This document shows positions 43,285 through 52,488 of a DNA stretch of 53,257 nt, in pieces (position 1 is the first letter of the stretch; each line of letters opens with the position of its first letter). Under the pieces are notes generated by a model. That model searched no databases and was not told the DNA's origin. It worked only from the letters and a program-made list of their open reading frames with translations. This DNA comes from Myxococcota bacterium (GTDB taxonomy: Bacteria > Myxococcota_A > Polyangia > Polyangiales > Houyiibacteriaceae), in contig JANQQS010000131.1 of the NCBI GenBank assembly GCA_028284955.1, forward strand, positions 1-53,257. Reading direction: 5' to 3'. The translations under genes were made by a program, and so were the position numbers.

Positions 43285-44715
43285 ATGGAAATCACGGAAC
43301 ATTTTCGCGTACATCACCAGACCAACAAGACACCCCCAAGCGTGAAGCTGCTTCATCTTGCGGTAGTTTCGATCTTGGCCGCCACAGTGGGATGTGCAGG
43401 CGAAACAGATGAGGAGCTCGTTGAAAGTTCGTTTGCTTTCGAGCGCGACTCCAACATTCTTGAAAAAGATTTCGAGCGGCGATTGCGCGAGCGCGTCGTG
43501 TACGACGAAGAGAAGAACGGCGACCTGTCGAACGACGGGAGCGCTCCGACTCGGGTCACGCTTCGACGCGGGGCGAATGTCGTGCGCAACACGTTCAACA
43601 ACCCGGGCGACCCCGACTACCTCACGATCGTTGTGCCACGGGGGACGCGACTCACGGATATTGAGCTGCGGTCGTGGGAAGCCGACCCCTTCGAGGACAT
43701 CGGTTTTTTTGGTGTACAGCGCGGAGAAGAATTCACCTTCGCGTTTCCCAACGACAATCCCGAGCCCGCATCCGGATTGCTCGGTTGGAGTCATTTGCGG
43801 TCGGCGCAGGTAGATGGGTTCAGCGTGCTCGACGAAATGGCAACGTCGAATCAACCACCGGACGCGGTGGGCCTCGACGAAGTGTTTCGAAACGAAGGAA
43901 ACGACGCTCTGATCGAGCAGTGGGCGCCGGGCGCGGAAGGGTTCGCCGATTTTTCGAGCCCCACCGAGTATCAGGCTGAGCTCGGGCCGGGCACCTATAC
44001 ATTTTGGTTTCGGCAAGGTTCCGGAGTGGACATCAGCGTGGAAATCGCATTCGTAGTGCAAAAAGACCGTCGCTGCTTCTTGCCGAGGATCTGGCGCGGG
44101 CACGACGAAACGTGCGACGGCGATCTTTCCAATGACCAACAGGAGCCGACGGATATCGGCGCGCTGTGGCGGCGCCGCACCCCGCTCTCCGCCACCTTCA
44201 ACAACTGCTCGGATCGCGAGCCGGACCCGGACTATCTCACGTTCCGGGTGCCCGGAGGTCGCGAACTGGTTGGCATCAAGCTACGCAAGTGGACCGCGTC
44301 ACCCGTTTGGGAAGACATTGGGTTCGCTGGGCTGGTGACCGGAAATACCTTCGACTTCACGTTTCCAAACGAAGCGTTTCCCGATGCCCCGGCCACCGGA
44401 TTGCTCGGCTGGTCTCACCTGCGCTCGGCTCAGGTGGATGGTCAGGATGTGCTCGCGGAAATGGCGGTCTCCAATCTCGACCCCAAGACCGCAGGGCTCG
44501 ACGCAGTGTTCATCGAGGAGGGCAATGGCGCGCTGGTCGACACTTGGGCTCCCGGAGCCCAGGGGTTCGAAGGCACGCTCGGAGCGGGCACCTATTCGAT
44601 GTGGCTGAGGCAAGGCTCGTGCACGAACATCAGTGCCGACCTCGAGTTTGTCACCGGTCCGAGTCGCCGCTTCCCCGGCCGCGACGAAGACAACCGAAAC
44701 GAAAACAAAAAGTAG
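43285..44715 (+). CDS. Exported protein with two tandem copies of an LGWSHLRSAQVDG domain
   Basis: A 476-residue protein. The N-terminal hydrophobic segment ends at AATVGC, a non-canonical lipobox. Two homologous ~165-residue domains follow (about 85-260 and 280-460). Each has GDLSND, DPDYLTxxVP, PxxGLLGWSHLRSAQVDG, VLxEMAxSN, WAPGAxGF and GTYxxWxRQGS. The shared GLLGW ... GTYxFWxQQ pattern recalls secreted domains of cyanobacterial PEP-CTERM proteins; I cannot assign a function. The C-terminus is charged. Stands alone, convergent with the HtrA gene 7 bp away. Confidence 0.82.
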   Translation: MEITEHFRVHHQTNKTPPSVKLLHLAVVSILAATVGCAGETDEELVESSFAFERDSNILEKDFERRLRERVVYDEEKNGDLSNDGSAPTRVTLRRGANVVRNTFNNPGDPDYLTIVVPRGTRLTDIELRSWEADPFEDIGFFGVQRGEEFTFAFPNDNPEPASGLLGWSHLRSAQVDGFSVLDEMATSNQPPDAVGLDEVFRNEGNDALIEQWAPGAEGFADFSSPTEYQAELGPGTYTFWFRQGSGVDISVEIAFVVQKDRRCFLPRIWRGHDETCDGDLSNDQQEPTDIGALWRRRTPLSATFNNCSDREPDPDYLTFRVPGGRELVGIKLRKWTASPVWEDIGFAGLVTGNTFDFTFPNEAFPDAPATGLLGWSHLRSAQVDGQDVLAEMAVSNLDPKTAGLDAVFIEEGNGALVDTWAPGAQGFEGTLGAGTYSMWLRQGSCTNISADLEFVTGPSRRFPGRDEDNRNENKK

Positions 44716-44722
44716 CCACGCG

Positions 44723-45874
44723 CTACTGGTCGACGACTCCGGTCAAGACAACCTTAAGTACGCGGCTTTTGCCGTCGCGCACCACTTCGACGTCTACCGT
44801 TTCGCCCGCTTCGCGCACGTCAAGCACGCGGTAGACGTCTTCGGCTCCGCCGATGGGCTTTCTATCGACCGAGACGATCACGTCACCAACCACCAGCCCG
44901 CCCGTGCGCCGGTCGATGCGCGCGGGCCGGATGCCCGCTTTTTCGGCGCCTGAACCCGGAGTGACCGAAAGCACCATCGCGCCCTTGAGGCCGATTTGCG
45001 CGGCGAGCCGCCCTTCATCGATCTCGACTCCGATCACCGGTCGAGTGACCCGCCCATGTTGAATCAGTTGCGGGACGACCCGATTTACGGTGTCGATAGG
45101 CACAGCGAAACCGACGCCCACCGAGGCACCAGACGGACTGTAGATCTGGGTATTGACGCCAATCACACGTCCCGCGCTATCGAGCAGGGGCCCACCAGAG
45201 TTCCCCGGGTTGATGGCCGCGTCGGTTTGAATCGCCCCTTGAATCGGTCGCCCGCCAATCGATCGAATCTCTCGCCCCACCGCGCTCACGACGCCAGTCG
45301 ACAAGGTGTGATCGAGCCCGAACGGGTTGCCGATCGCAAATACGTTCTGTCCCACTTCGAGATCCCCCGAAGTGCCAAGCTTCACTGGCTTGAGCACCTG
45401 GGGCTGCGCCTGGATGCGAAGCACGGCGATGTCTTTGTCGTCGTAGTAGCCTACGAGTTCAGCGTCCCACACGCTGCCATCAGAGAGCGACACTTTCGCG
45501 GCGTTGGCTTCCTGCACCACGTGGTAGTTGGTCACCACATGCCCCCTGCGGTCCCACACGAAGCCTGTACCCGTGCCGCGCGGAATGGCGGTCACATTAC
45601 GGCGAAACAGCCCCTGACGCAGCGCAAGTGTCGTGATGTACACGACGGAAGGAGAAGTCTCGCGAAAAATCTTGGTCGTCGTGCGCTCAAAGTTCGAGAG
45701 ATCCCCGCGCGGCGCAACCGGCGCAGGACTGGGTTCGCCAGATTGCACGATGCGATCGTATTTCTGAGCGCCCCACGTGGCCCCAAACCATGCCGCTCCC
45801 GCTGCGACCAAAATAAGCACCAGCGCGTACACCGAAAGGCATCCCGCCCGAGCCCACAGCGCCTTCGCGTTCAC
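44723..45874 (-). CDS. Membrane-anchored HtrA/DegS-type serine protease with one PDZ domain
   Basis: A 383-residue protein. An N-terminal transmembrane anchor (residues ~12-35) is followed by a trypsin-like domain with the catalytic triad His (VVTNYHVVQ), Asp (DDKDIAVLRI) and Ser (NPGNSGGPLL), and a single C-terminal PDZ domain (~275-380). Size and architecture fit DegS-like periplasmic proteases. Start GTG 45874 lies 9 bp after the HiPIP gene stop, so the two are likely co-transcribed. Confidence 0.92.
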   Translation of the reverse strand: MNAKALWARAGCLSVYALVLILVAAGAAWFGATWGAQKYDRIVQSGEPSPAPVAPRGDLSNFERTTTKIFRETSPSVVYITTLALRQGLFRRNVTAIPRGTGTGFVWDRRGHVVTNYHVVQEANAAKVSLSDGSVWDAELVGYYDDKDIAVLRIQAQPQVLKPVKLGTSGDLEVGQNVFAIGNPFGLDHTLSTGVVSAVGREIRSIGGRPIQGAIQTDAAINPGNSGGPLLDSAGRVIGVNTQIYSPSGASVGVGFAVPIDTVNRVVPQLIQHGRVTRPVIGVEIDEGRLAAQIGLKGAMVLSVTPGSGAEKAGIRPARIDRRTGGLVVGDVIVSVDRKPIGGAEDVYRVLDVREAGETVDVEVVRDGKSRVLKVVLTGVVDQ

Positions 45875-45883
45875 GCGCGCCCC

Positions 45884-46252
45884 CTATCCCTGTTTCGCAG
45901 CCCACGAAGTGCAGTGTCCCATCGGGTGAATCGGGCCTTTGACCAAGGTGCAGGAACCACACTTGTCTTTGCCCGCGGGCTTGAAGAAATTGCAGTTCTC
46001 GCAGTTCTTATCGGACTCGGGAGACTTGTCGACGTACTTGAGGGTTTGACGCAAATCTCGGTCCGCCCCCGAGAGCGAGGATACGTCCGTGCACTGAAGC
46101 TCCTTCTCCTCCTTGCTGCATCCCGTCAAGAGGGGAAGGAAAAGGGGCGCCGCGCCGATCGCTGCCGTGCCAACGACCGCGCTGTCTCTAAGCAGCGCTC
46201 TCCGACCCACCTTGCGGCTTCCATCCACTTTGCGGGTGTCGTTCTTGTTCAT
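45884..46252 (-). CDS. High-potential iron-sulfur protein (HiPIP), Tat-exported, lipoprotein-like
   Basis: A 122-residue protein. ATG 46252 is chosen because AGGAGG lies 5 nt upstream. N-terminal twin-arginine segment GRRALLRD, a hydrophobic stretch, then LLTGC, which fits a lipobox. The mature domain has the HiPIP ligand pattern C84-x2-C87, C101 and C114 (CENCNFF, CGSCTLVKG, MGHCTSW), with an extra Cys98. It would bind one [4Fe-4S] cluster and act as a periplasmic one-electron carrier. Lies between the photolyase and HtrA genes on the same strand. Confidence 0.88.
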   Translation of the reverse strand: MNKNDTRKVDGSRKVGRRALLRDSAVVGTAAIGAAPLFLPLLTGCSKEEKELQCTDVSSLSGADRDLRQTLKYVDKSPESDKNCENCNFFKPAGKDKCGSCTLVKGPIHPMGHCTSWAAKQG

Positions 46253-46326
46253 CGATTCCTCCTTTGAGCGGGGCGCGCAGAGAATAGCCAACAGTCCAGC
46301 GGCAAGCCAATATCCGAAGGAACGCA

Positions 46327-47799
46327 CTACTTGCGATTCTTGAGATACTGCTTGGCCAATGCCAGAAAACGCTCTCGCGCGTGTCGGTGCTCAACGATGG
46401 GATGAGGATACGTCGCCCCAAGCGTGATGTCGGCTTGCCGGAGTGAAAGTGGCGGCGCCGTCCAGGGAGCATGAATGTATTTCGTCTCGAGGTTTGAAAG
46501 CTCCGGAACGTAGCGGCGAACGTAGTCGCCCTGAGGATCGAATTTTTCGCCCTGTGTCATTGGGTTGAACACTCGAAAATAGGGTTGCGCGTCGCAACCA
46601 CAACCCGCCGACCACTGCCAACCGGAGTTGTTCTGCGCCCAGTCGCCGTCGGTGAGGTACTTCATGTAATGCGCTTCGCCGCGCTGGTACGAAATCAGCA
46701 GATGCTTGGTCAAAAAGCTCGCTGCGATCATGCGCGCGCGGTTATGCACGAACCCTTCCTGCAGCAGCTGGCGAGACGCTGCGTCCACGACGGGATAGCC
46801 GGTTGTCCCGCTGGTCCACGCGCGCCACGCCGTTTCGTCGTCGCGCCACGGAAACCCTTCAAAGGAGCTCTTGTAGGGTTGCTCGAGCACCTCCGGCCGG
46901 TCCCACAGCGTACTGTGGGTGAACTCTCGCCAAATGAGCTCATTGCGAAACACTTCGCCGGCTCGCGAGTCTCCGAGTTCGCGATGCGACGCATGCCAAA
47001 CTTGGCGGGCGGATATCGTTCCGAATTTTAGGTCCGCCGACAAGCGGCTGGTTCCAGCAAGATCCATCCGGTCGCGATGTTCGTCGTAGTGCGCGGCGGC
47101 TTCGCGACAAAACCGCTGCAGGCGAGCAAACGCATGCGATTCGCCGCCTTGTTGAATTCGTTTATTGATGCTCAGGCCGAGGTCTTCCGGCGAAGGAACA
47201 GTGGTCCGCGATTCGAGGCTTGGAAGGGTGGACATCACATCGGCCGGCAACGGGGGCAGTGACTCTGGACGTGGTTGCAGCGCTTCGATGGTCGCCCTCG
47301 CCAGAAACGCTCGCTTGAACGGAGTAAACACGGAAAACGGAGTGTCCGACCCGGTTCGAAGGGTTCCTGGCGGCCACAGCGTTTCGCCTTCAAATAGTAC
47401 GAGCGGCACATGGAGCCGAGCCGCCACTTTCCGGTCACGGGCTCGAGCAAAAGGCTCCACCCACCGATGGGCAACGACGCGATCGACGCTCCATCGTTTC
47501 GCCAACTGCGGAACGACATCCACGCTCTTTCCTCGCACCAATAAAAGCTCGGATCCCAGTCGAGCGATTTCCTGGGCGAGCTCGGAAAGCCCGTCGAGCA
47601 GAAACTGCATCCGATACGGCAGATCGGCTGCGCGCCGAGGCTCAAAGAAAAATGGGTCGACGACAAAAAGGGGAATCATTTCCCCGCGCTCGATCGCATC
47701 GCAGAGCGGCACGTGGTCGCTCAGCCGTAGGTCTTTCCCGCGAAACCAAACCAAAGTACGCGCCGCGGAAGCTTTGGTGGACGAAGAACGTGCAGACAT
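46327..47799 (-). CDS. phrB: Deoxyribodipyrimidine photolyase (cryptochrome/photolyase family)
   Basis: About 490 residues. The N-terminal Rossmann antenna domain starts TLVWFRGKDLRLSDH. The C-terminal FAD domain has the signature region SYQRGEAHYMKYLTDGDW, then NNSGWQWSAGCGCDAQPYFR, typical of class I CPD photolyases that repair UV dimers with light. ATG 47799 is preferred because GGGAG lies upstream at suitable spacing; in-frame starts at 47808 and 47841 also exist. The HiPIP gene follows 74 bp later. Confidence 0.92.
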   Translation of the reverse strand: MSARSSSTKASAARTLVWFRGKDLRLSDHVPLCDAIERGEMIPLFVVDPFFFEPRRAADLPYRMQFLLDGLSELAQEIARLGSELLLVRGKSVDVVPQLAKRWSVDRVVAHRWVEPFARARDRKVAARLHVPLVLFEGETLWPPGTLRTGSDTPFSVFTPFKRAFLARATIEALQPRPESLPPLPADVMSTLPSLESRTTVPSPEDLGLSINKRIQQGGESHAFARLQRFCREAAAHYDEHRDRMDLAGTSRLSADLKFGTISARQVWHASHRELGDSRAGEVFRNELIWREFTHSTLWDRPEVLEQPYKSSFEGFPWRDDETAWRAWTSGTTGYPVVDAASRQLLQEGFVHNRARMIAASFLTKHLLISYQRGEAHYMKYLTDGDWAQNNSGWQWSAGCGCDAQPYFRVFNPMTQGEKFDPQGDYVRRYVPELSNLETKYIHAPWTAPPLSLRQADITLGATYPHPIVEHRHARERFLALAKQYLKNRK

Positions 47800-47884
47800 G
47801 GCGCGCATTCTCCCGGAACGAGAACCGCGCGCAAGGGCCAAAGGAACGGCGCCTGGCTGTTCGATTCTCTCGCGTAGCTCGACG

Positions 47885-49585
47885 CTACCGCGAAGCCGCT
47901 ACTCGGCGGTCTTGAGCGCTCGATACTACGCCCGGCAAAGGCGCTTCGGTCGTGCCGGCGGGATTTCGAATCGACAACATCGCGGATAAAGTGGCCGCCA
48001 CCCGTGCGCGCCCTACCGGTCGTTCGTGTACGGAAGGAGTGATGCCCGGTCCACGATACAGAATCGGGACGTAGCGGTCGTAATCCCATGGCGTGCCGTG
48101 GGTGGTGCCTGGGTCGTGCCGGTGGATGTAGCCGTTCGCAGGGACAACAAAGATCGCCCCCGAAACGTCGGGAGGAAAGCTCTTTCCCGCGAGTCGTTCA
48201 AGCTCGTTTTGAGATGCCTCGAGCTTGGCCTGCGTAGCAACGTCAAAGGCTGCTTCGACTGCGGGGTGGCGCTGAAGTTCTTCGAGCGCGATTTCCTTCA
48301 CCCGTGCTTCGGGTCCGGCCAGCGCATCGGGGCCCAGATAGAGCAACGGCGGCTCGTACGCAACGAACCAATCTCCCGCGTTCAGTGCTTTATCCACAAC
48401 CTTGTCGAGATGGTCGACCAAATCGCGGCGCGCCAAACGACCTCCTGGGGTCCCTTTCTCTCGCAACTCAGGGAAAGGAATCGAGCCGTGGTCTGAGGTC
48501 ATGAGCACGGCGATCGATGTCGTCTGCTCGAGCTGGCGCAAGAACGCGCCAAGCGCGCGGTCTACACGAATCAAGTTATCGAGGTACTCGAGCGACTCTA
48601 CGCCAAACACATGGCCGACGTAGTCGGTGCCGGATATCGAAATCGCGAGCAGGTCCGGAATGTCGTCCTGTCCCAGTCGGCGTTGCTGCACGCATTCCCA
48701 TGCCGCATCAAGCAAATACTCGGAAGACGCAGGCGTCGCACTGAACACCTCCTCGGGCACCTCGGCTTTCTTGGGATCGTGGGGAAAGCTCGACCCGAAC
48801 CCCTGCCAGTTCCATCGACCCGGGGTGTCTGGTGGAGCGGTCACCGCCGCGTGCGCCGTCGGATCCTGCGGTGTCCATACATCCATACGCGCGCGCACTG
48901 GATGTGCCTTGTTCCAAGCCTGCAACCACGGCGGCAACTGCTCGCGATAGTAGCGCGAAGTGGTCATACCCGCGCCCCCGTCGTCCAAACCGTACTGGTA
49001 CCACAGCACCAGATCGGCGGTGCGGCCTCCCGAGAGCGCAGCCGCGTATCCTTTGATCGACAACGACACAACTTGCGCGTCGCGCCCTCGCGCCTCGTGC
49101 AAGGCATCCCCCACGGTCTCAAGCCGCAAGACATCAGGGCTGATCGATCGCGAAGAAGCGCCCAAGATCGCATGGCCACCTTGCGCAGCCAGGTATTCGA
49201 GTTTGCCGCGCTCGTAGTTCCATCGTTTGTTGGCAAACACTCCCGTCTTCGATGGCGGCGCGCCGGTATAGATCGCCGCGTGCCCCGGAGAGGTAAGCGT
49301 GGCTGCGTATTGGATTTCGCCGCGCTTGATATAACGCCCGCGCGCCACCGTCGTACGAATCGCGCCGTCTTCATCCAGGAAGGGTAGATAGCGGTCGAGC
49401 GCCCAACTACCCAACTGGTCGAGAACCACAGAAACCACAAGCCGCGCGGGAAGATCCGAACTTGCGGACACGCTGGAAGAAGACGTTGTTGAACGGGGGC
49501 TCGCCGCCGCGCCGCAGCCGAGCAGAATCACAACCAAGAACGTGTACCCAAGCCGCGAACGAATCAGCATAGATTGCGAGTGCAT
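47885..49585 (-). CDS. PafA-like alkaline phosphatase / type I phosphodiesterase lipoprotein
   Basis: About 566 residues of the alkaline-phosphatase superfamily. Lipobox VVILLGC at the end of the signal peptide. Metal and nucleophile motifs: VVLDQLG (first Asp), TLTSPGHAAIYTG (Thr nucleophile), GTDYVGHVFG, TSDHGSIPFPE and the late His in THGTPWDYD. The Thr nucleophile fits PafA/NPP-type enzymes that hydrolyse phosphate mono- or diesters outside the cell. ATG 49585 (or 49570) gives a normal signal peptide; a longer frame to 49708 is unlikely. Confidence 0.9.
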   Translation of the reverse strand: MHSQSMLIRSRLGYTFLVVILLGCGAAASPRSTTSSSSVSASSDLPARLVVSVVLDQLGSWALDRYLPFLDEDGAIRTTVARGRYIKRGEIQYAATLTSPGHAAIYTGAPPSKTGVFANKRWNYERGKLEYLAAQGGHAILGASSRSISPDVLRLETVGDALHEARGRDAQVVSLSIKGYAAALSGGRTADLVLWYQYGLDDGGAGMTTSRYYREQLPPWLQAWNKAHPVRARMDVWTPQDPTAHAAVTAPPDTPGRWNWQGFGSSFPHDPKKAEVPEEVFSATPASSEYLLDAAWECVQQRRLGQDDIPDLLAISISGTDYVGHVFGVESLEYLDNLIRVDRALGAFLRQLEQTTSIAVLMTSDHGSIPFPELREKGTPGGRLARRDLVDHLDKVVDKALNAGDWFVAYEPPLLYLGPDALAGPEARVKEIALEELQRHPAVEAAFDVATQAKLEASQNELERLAGKSFPPDVSGAIFVVPANGYIHRHDPGTTHGTPWDYDRYVPILYRGPGITPSVHERPVGRARVAATLSAMLSIRNPAGTTEAPLPGVVSSAQDRRVAASR

Positions 49586-49739
49586 CAATGGGATCCTGGT
49601 TGCGCTGACCGCCAGCGGCCGGCGAAGTTTGTCCGCGAGCGGTTGCATAACTGGGGCGCTTCGGGTGTGCAACCTGCCAGCCACGGGCAACGCGATGTGA
49701 TGCGACACTAGTACTCAGATCGACGATTGCGGTACACTT

Positions 49740-50297
49740 TTGGCAGTGACTGCTTCGCATCGTCCGTTCCGCCAATCACTTCTGATCGCGCGCGTTTTGT
49801 GGGGCGCGCTTCTGTTCAGCACCGTCATCTACCTGGTCGTGCTCATCACAATCGCCCCGGAGACGACGGGCCCCGCGACAGGACCTCATGCATTGGTCTT
49901 TGCCGCGATAGGAATCACCCTCGCAGGGACTTCTATCGGACTGCCTCCGATCCTGTACAACGGAATGCTCCGCCGTGCTGGTTTTGAAACGACCGACATC
50001 CCGGACGAGAAAGCTGAAGCGATGTTTCGAGACCAGCAGCCCACGCGAAGGGTGTTTCAGTCCCCGGATTTTGTAAAATCTCGCGCCGCTCAAATCGCGC
50101 TCACGCCAAATATCATCGGCCTCGCGATGGCCGAATCGATCGCTATTTGTGGATTCGTGCTCGGTTTTCTTGGCCAGCCACTCAATATCGTGCTGATGTT
50201 TTTCTTGGCGGCGTGGACACTCATGATTCCGCGTTTTCCGACCGCACGGCGGGCTCTTGAGCCGGTTGAACGCGTATACCAAGCTCGCCTCGACTAA
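49740..50297 (+). CDS. Integral membrane protein of unknown function
   Basis: A 185-residue protein with four predicted membrane helices (about 17-38, 48-70, 123-140, 145-165) and a polar cytoplasmic loop between helices two and three. No known domain recognised. The start is uncertain (TTG 49740 or GTG 49746). Divergent from the phosphatase gene, with only ~155 bp between starts, and about 95 bp upstream of lemA. Confidence 0.72.
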   Translation: MAVTASHRPFRQSLLIARVLWGALLFSTVIYLVVLITIAPETTGPATGPHALVFAAIGITLAGTSIGLPPILYNGMLRRAGFETTDIPDEKAEAMFRDQQPTRRVFQSPDFVKSRAAQIALTPNIIGLAMAESIAICGFVLGFLGQPLNIVLMFFLAAWTLMIPRFPTARRALEPVERVYQARLD

Positions 50298-50390
50298 ACC
50301 GTCGGCGTCAACCCTTGCGCTCTCTCAAAGAATGGTCATGTTTCACCTGGGCTGCGCGACGCCTGACGCGCGAGCACCAAGGAGAACGCC

Positions 50391-50960
50391 ATGCGAAGCA
50401 GAATAGCCGCCCTTTCCTTGCTTCTTTGTTTTGGTTGCGGGTTCAACGACGTGGTCGACGCCGACGAGGACGTGAAGGCCGCGTGGTCCGAGGTACAAAA
50501 TCAGTACAAACGACGGGCTGATCTTGTGCCCAGCTTGGTCAAAACGGTCAAAGGGGCCGCGAATTTTGAGCAGGAAACGCTGCAAAAAGTAGTGGAGGCG
50601 CGATCAAAAGTCGGAAGCATGAAGGTGGATTCGTCCATCGTAGACGACCCTGCAAAACTCCAAGCTTTCGAAAAAGCGCAGCAGCAGCTCTCAGGGGCGC
50701 TGTCAAAACTGATGGTGGTCGTCGAGCGCTACCCGGACCTGAAGGCAACCGGCGGGTTTCGCGATCTTCAGGCGCAGCTCGAGGGAACAGAAAATCGCAT
50801 CGCTGTCGCTCGTCGCCGCTACATTCAGTCAGTGTCGTCGTACAACAAGATCGTCCAGCGCTTCCCCTCGATGATTGGGGCGTCACTGCGCGGGAAAGAG
50901 GTGCGCGCCAACTTCGAAGCTTCTCCCGGGCTTGAACAAGCACCGGAAATCAATCTGTAG
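50391..50960 (+). CDS. lemA: LemA family protein
   Basis: A 189-residue protein preceded by AAGGAGA. The N-terminus (LLLCFGCGFNDV) resembles the lipoprotein-like start of LemA proteins. The rest is the LemA helical domain: AWSEVQNQYKRRADLVPSLV, TVKGAANFEQETLQKVVEAR and NRIAVARRRYIQSVSSYN. LemA genes commonly sit beside TPM-domain genes, as here. The biochemical role is poorly defined; envelope-associated. Confidence 0.93.
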   Translation: MRSRIAALSLLLCFGCGFNDVVDADEDVKAAWSEVQNQYKRRADLVPSLVKTVKGAANFEQETLQKVVEARSKVGSMKVDSSIVDDPAKLQAFEKAQQQLSGALSKLMVVVERYPDLKATGGFRDLQAQLEGTENRIAVARRRYIQSVSSYNKIVQRFPSMIGASLRGKEVRANFEASPGLEQAPEINL

Positions 50961-50973
50961 CGCCGTGCTACGG

Positions 50974-51843
50974 ATGGCCGCACCGCTTCGCTCGTTGCCG
51001 CAAACTACCGCGGCAGGAACGGCTTCGTGCGTTCCGCGATTCGGTTTGGCCCTAAAGTCCAGCTTGGCGTTGCGGTTCAGTTCAGCGTCATGGTTCGGAT
51101 TCGCGCTGTGGTTCGGGTTCGCGCTGTTGCCTGGCCAGCCGCTTGCGCGAGCCCTTGACGTGCCGCCACTAGCCGGCCGAGTGAACGACCACGCGAACCT
51201 ACTCGATGCATCCAGTCGCGGTGCACTCGAACGGAAATTAGCTGAATACGAGCAGCGCGTGGGTCACCAATATGCGCTGCTCATCATCCCCTCGCTCGAA
51301 GGCGACTCTCTCGAAGAGTTTTCTATTCGAGTCGCAGAAGAATGGAAACTCGGTCGCAAAAACGACGACAACGGGCTGATCTTGTTGATCGTGCTTCAAG
51401 AACGCCGCGTACGAATCGAAGTCGGCTACGGGCTGGAAGGAGAGATTCCCGACGCGGTGGCGTCGCGCGTCGTGCAATCGACGCTGGTCCCGGCGTTTCG
51501 TGAGCATCGCTATGTTGGAGGAATCGAGCGCGCCTTCGACCAGTTGATGCTGGCCGGCGAAGGAAAGGAGGTCGAACTTCCTGCGGAGTCGACCAAACCC
51601 TCACGCCGGCGCGCAAGCATTTGGGATTTACTGATCATGCTCGCCACAATCATCGCGATGGGTTTCTTTATGCGTGGAGGCGGCGGAGGGCTCATGCCGC
51701 TGCTCTTCCTGAGCGGTATGGGACGAGGACGGCACTACGGCAGCGGCTTCGGCGGCGGCTTTGGCGGTGGAGGCTTTGGCGGTGGCGGCTTTGGCGGCGG
51801 CGGCGGCGGGTTCGGCGGCGGCGGTGCTTCGGGTGGCTGGTAG
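50974..51843 (+). CDS. TPM-domain protein with Gly-rich C-terminus (YgcG family)
   Basis: About 289 residues. A signal-type hydrophobic stretch (with a repeated FGFALWFGFAL segment from short DNA repeats) precedes the TPM domain (VPPLAGRVNDHANLLDASSR to FDQLMLAG). A transmembrane helix (DLLIMLATIIAMGFFM) and a Gly-rich tail (GGGFGGGGFGGGG) follow. TPM proteins are linked to photosystem repair in plants and to LemA in bacteria. ATG 50974 lies 13 bp after lemA; GTG 50965 is an alternative. Confidence 0.9.
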   Translation: MAAPLRSLPQTTAAGTASCVPRFGLALKSSLALRFSSASWFGFALWFGFALLPGQPLARALDVPPLAGRVNDHANLLDASSRGALERKLAEYEQRVGHQYALLIIPSLEGDSLEEFSIRVAEEWKLGRKNDDNGLILLIVLQERRVRIEVGYGLEGEIPDAVASRVVQSTLVPAFREHRYVGGIERAFDQLMLAGEGKEVELPAESTKPSRRRASIWDLLIMLATIIAMGFFMRGGGGGLMPLLFLSGMGRGRHYGSGFGGGFGGGGFGGGGFGGGGGGFGGGGASGGW

Positions 51844-51867
51844 TATGCCGAGTATGAGGACCTGTTC

Positions 51868-52488
51868 ATGACGCAACTGCTCACCGCGAACGATCGCGCG
51901 CGCATCAAAGACGAAATCGCACAGGTTGAAGCAAAGACCGCCGGCGAACTGGTCGTCGCTATTGTGCGCCGTAGCGCAGAGTATTCCGCGCCGCGCACCG
52001 CAATTACGTTCGGATGTACGTTGGCCACGGCGTACGTAACGGGGCTCTTGATGCATGACCATCACCCGCGCTGGGTTCTATTGATGCAGGTACCGGTATT
52101 CCTAGCCATGTGGTGGGCGACCGGTCGGCCCGCGTTTATTCGGGCACTCGTTCCCGCTCAAACGCTTGACGCGGCTACGTATGGATCGGCGTTTCGAATT
52201 TTCTGCCAGCAGGGAGTGCACCGCACCCGCGACCGGAGCGGTTTGCTGATTCTCATTTCAGAAACGGAACACCGCGTAGTCATCCTCGGGGACGAAGGAA
52301 TCCACAAGCAAGTGGGTACTGAGGGTTGGCAGACTCATGTCGATGCGATCATCCGAGGCATTCGGAAGAAGCGCGCGGTGGAAGCGATCGTGGAGGAGGT
52401 GCGTGCCTTAGGTGCGGTGCTTGCCGAAAAATTTCCGCCAAGGCCGGATGACGAAAACGAGCTCCCTGACGACGTAGTTGTTTCCTAA
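51868..52488 (+). CDS. Second TPM-domain membrane protein
   Basis: A 206-residue protein. The TPM domain begins at residues ~5-30 (ANDRARIKDEIAQVEAKTAGELVVAIV), is interrupted by two membrane helices (about 48-63 and 72-88), and resumes with GVHRTRDRSGLLILISETEHRVVILGDEGIH. This layout matches the short TPM proteins often encoded downstream of lemA and the Gly-rich TPM gene. Starts 24 bp after the previous stop; the three genes form one operon. Confidence 0.88.
   Translation: MTQLLTANDRARIKDEIAQVEAKTAGELVVAIVRRSAEYSAPRTAITFGCTLATAYVTGLLMHDHHPRWVLLMQVPVFLAMWWATGRPAFIRALVPAQTLDAATYGSAFRIFCQQGVHRTRDRSGLLILISETEHRVVILGDEGIHKQVGTEGWQTHVDAIIRGIRKKRAVEAIVEEVRALGAVLAEKFPPRPDDENELPDDVVVS

Noticed and set aside
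44996-46267. Plus-strand frame of about 420 codons opposite the HtrA and HiPIP genes
   Set aside because: The minus strand has the complete catalytic triad and HiPIP cysteines; the plus-strand product is Arg/His-rich shadow sequence.
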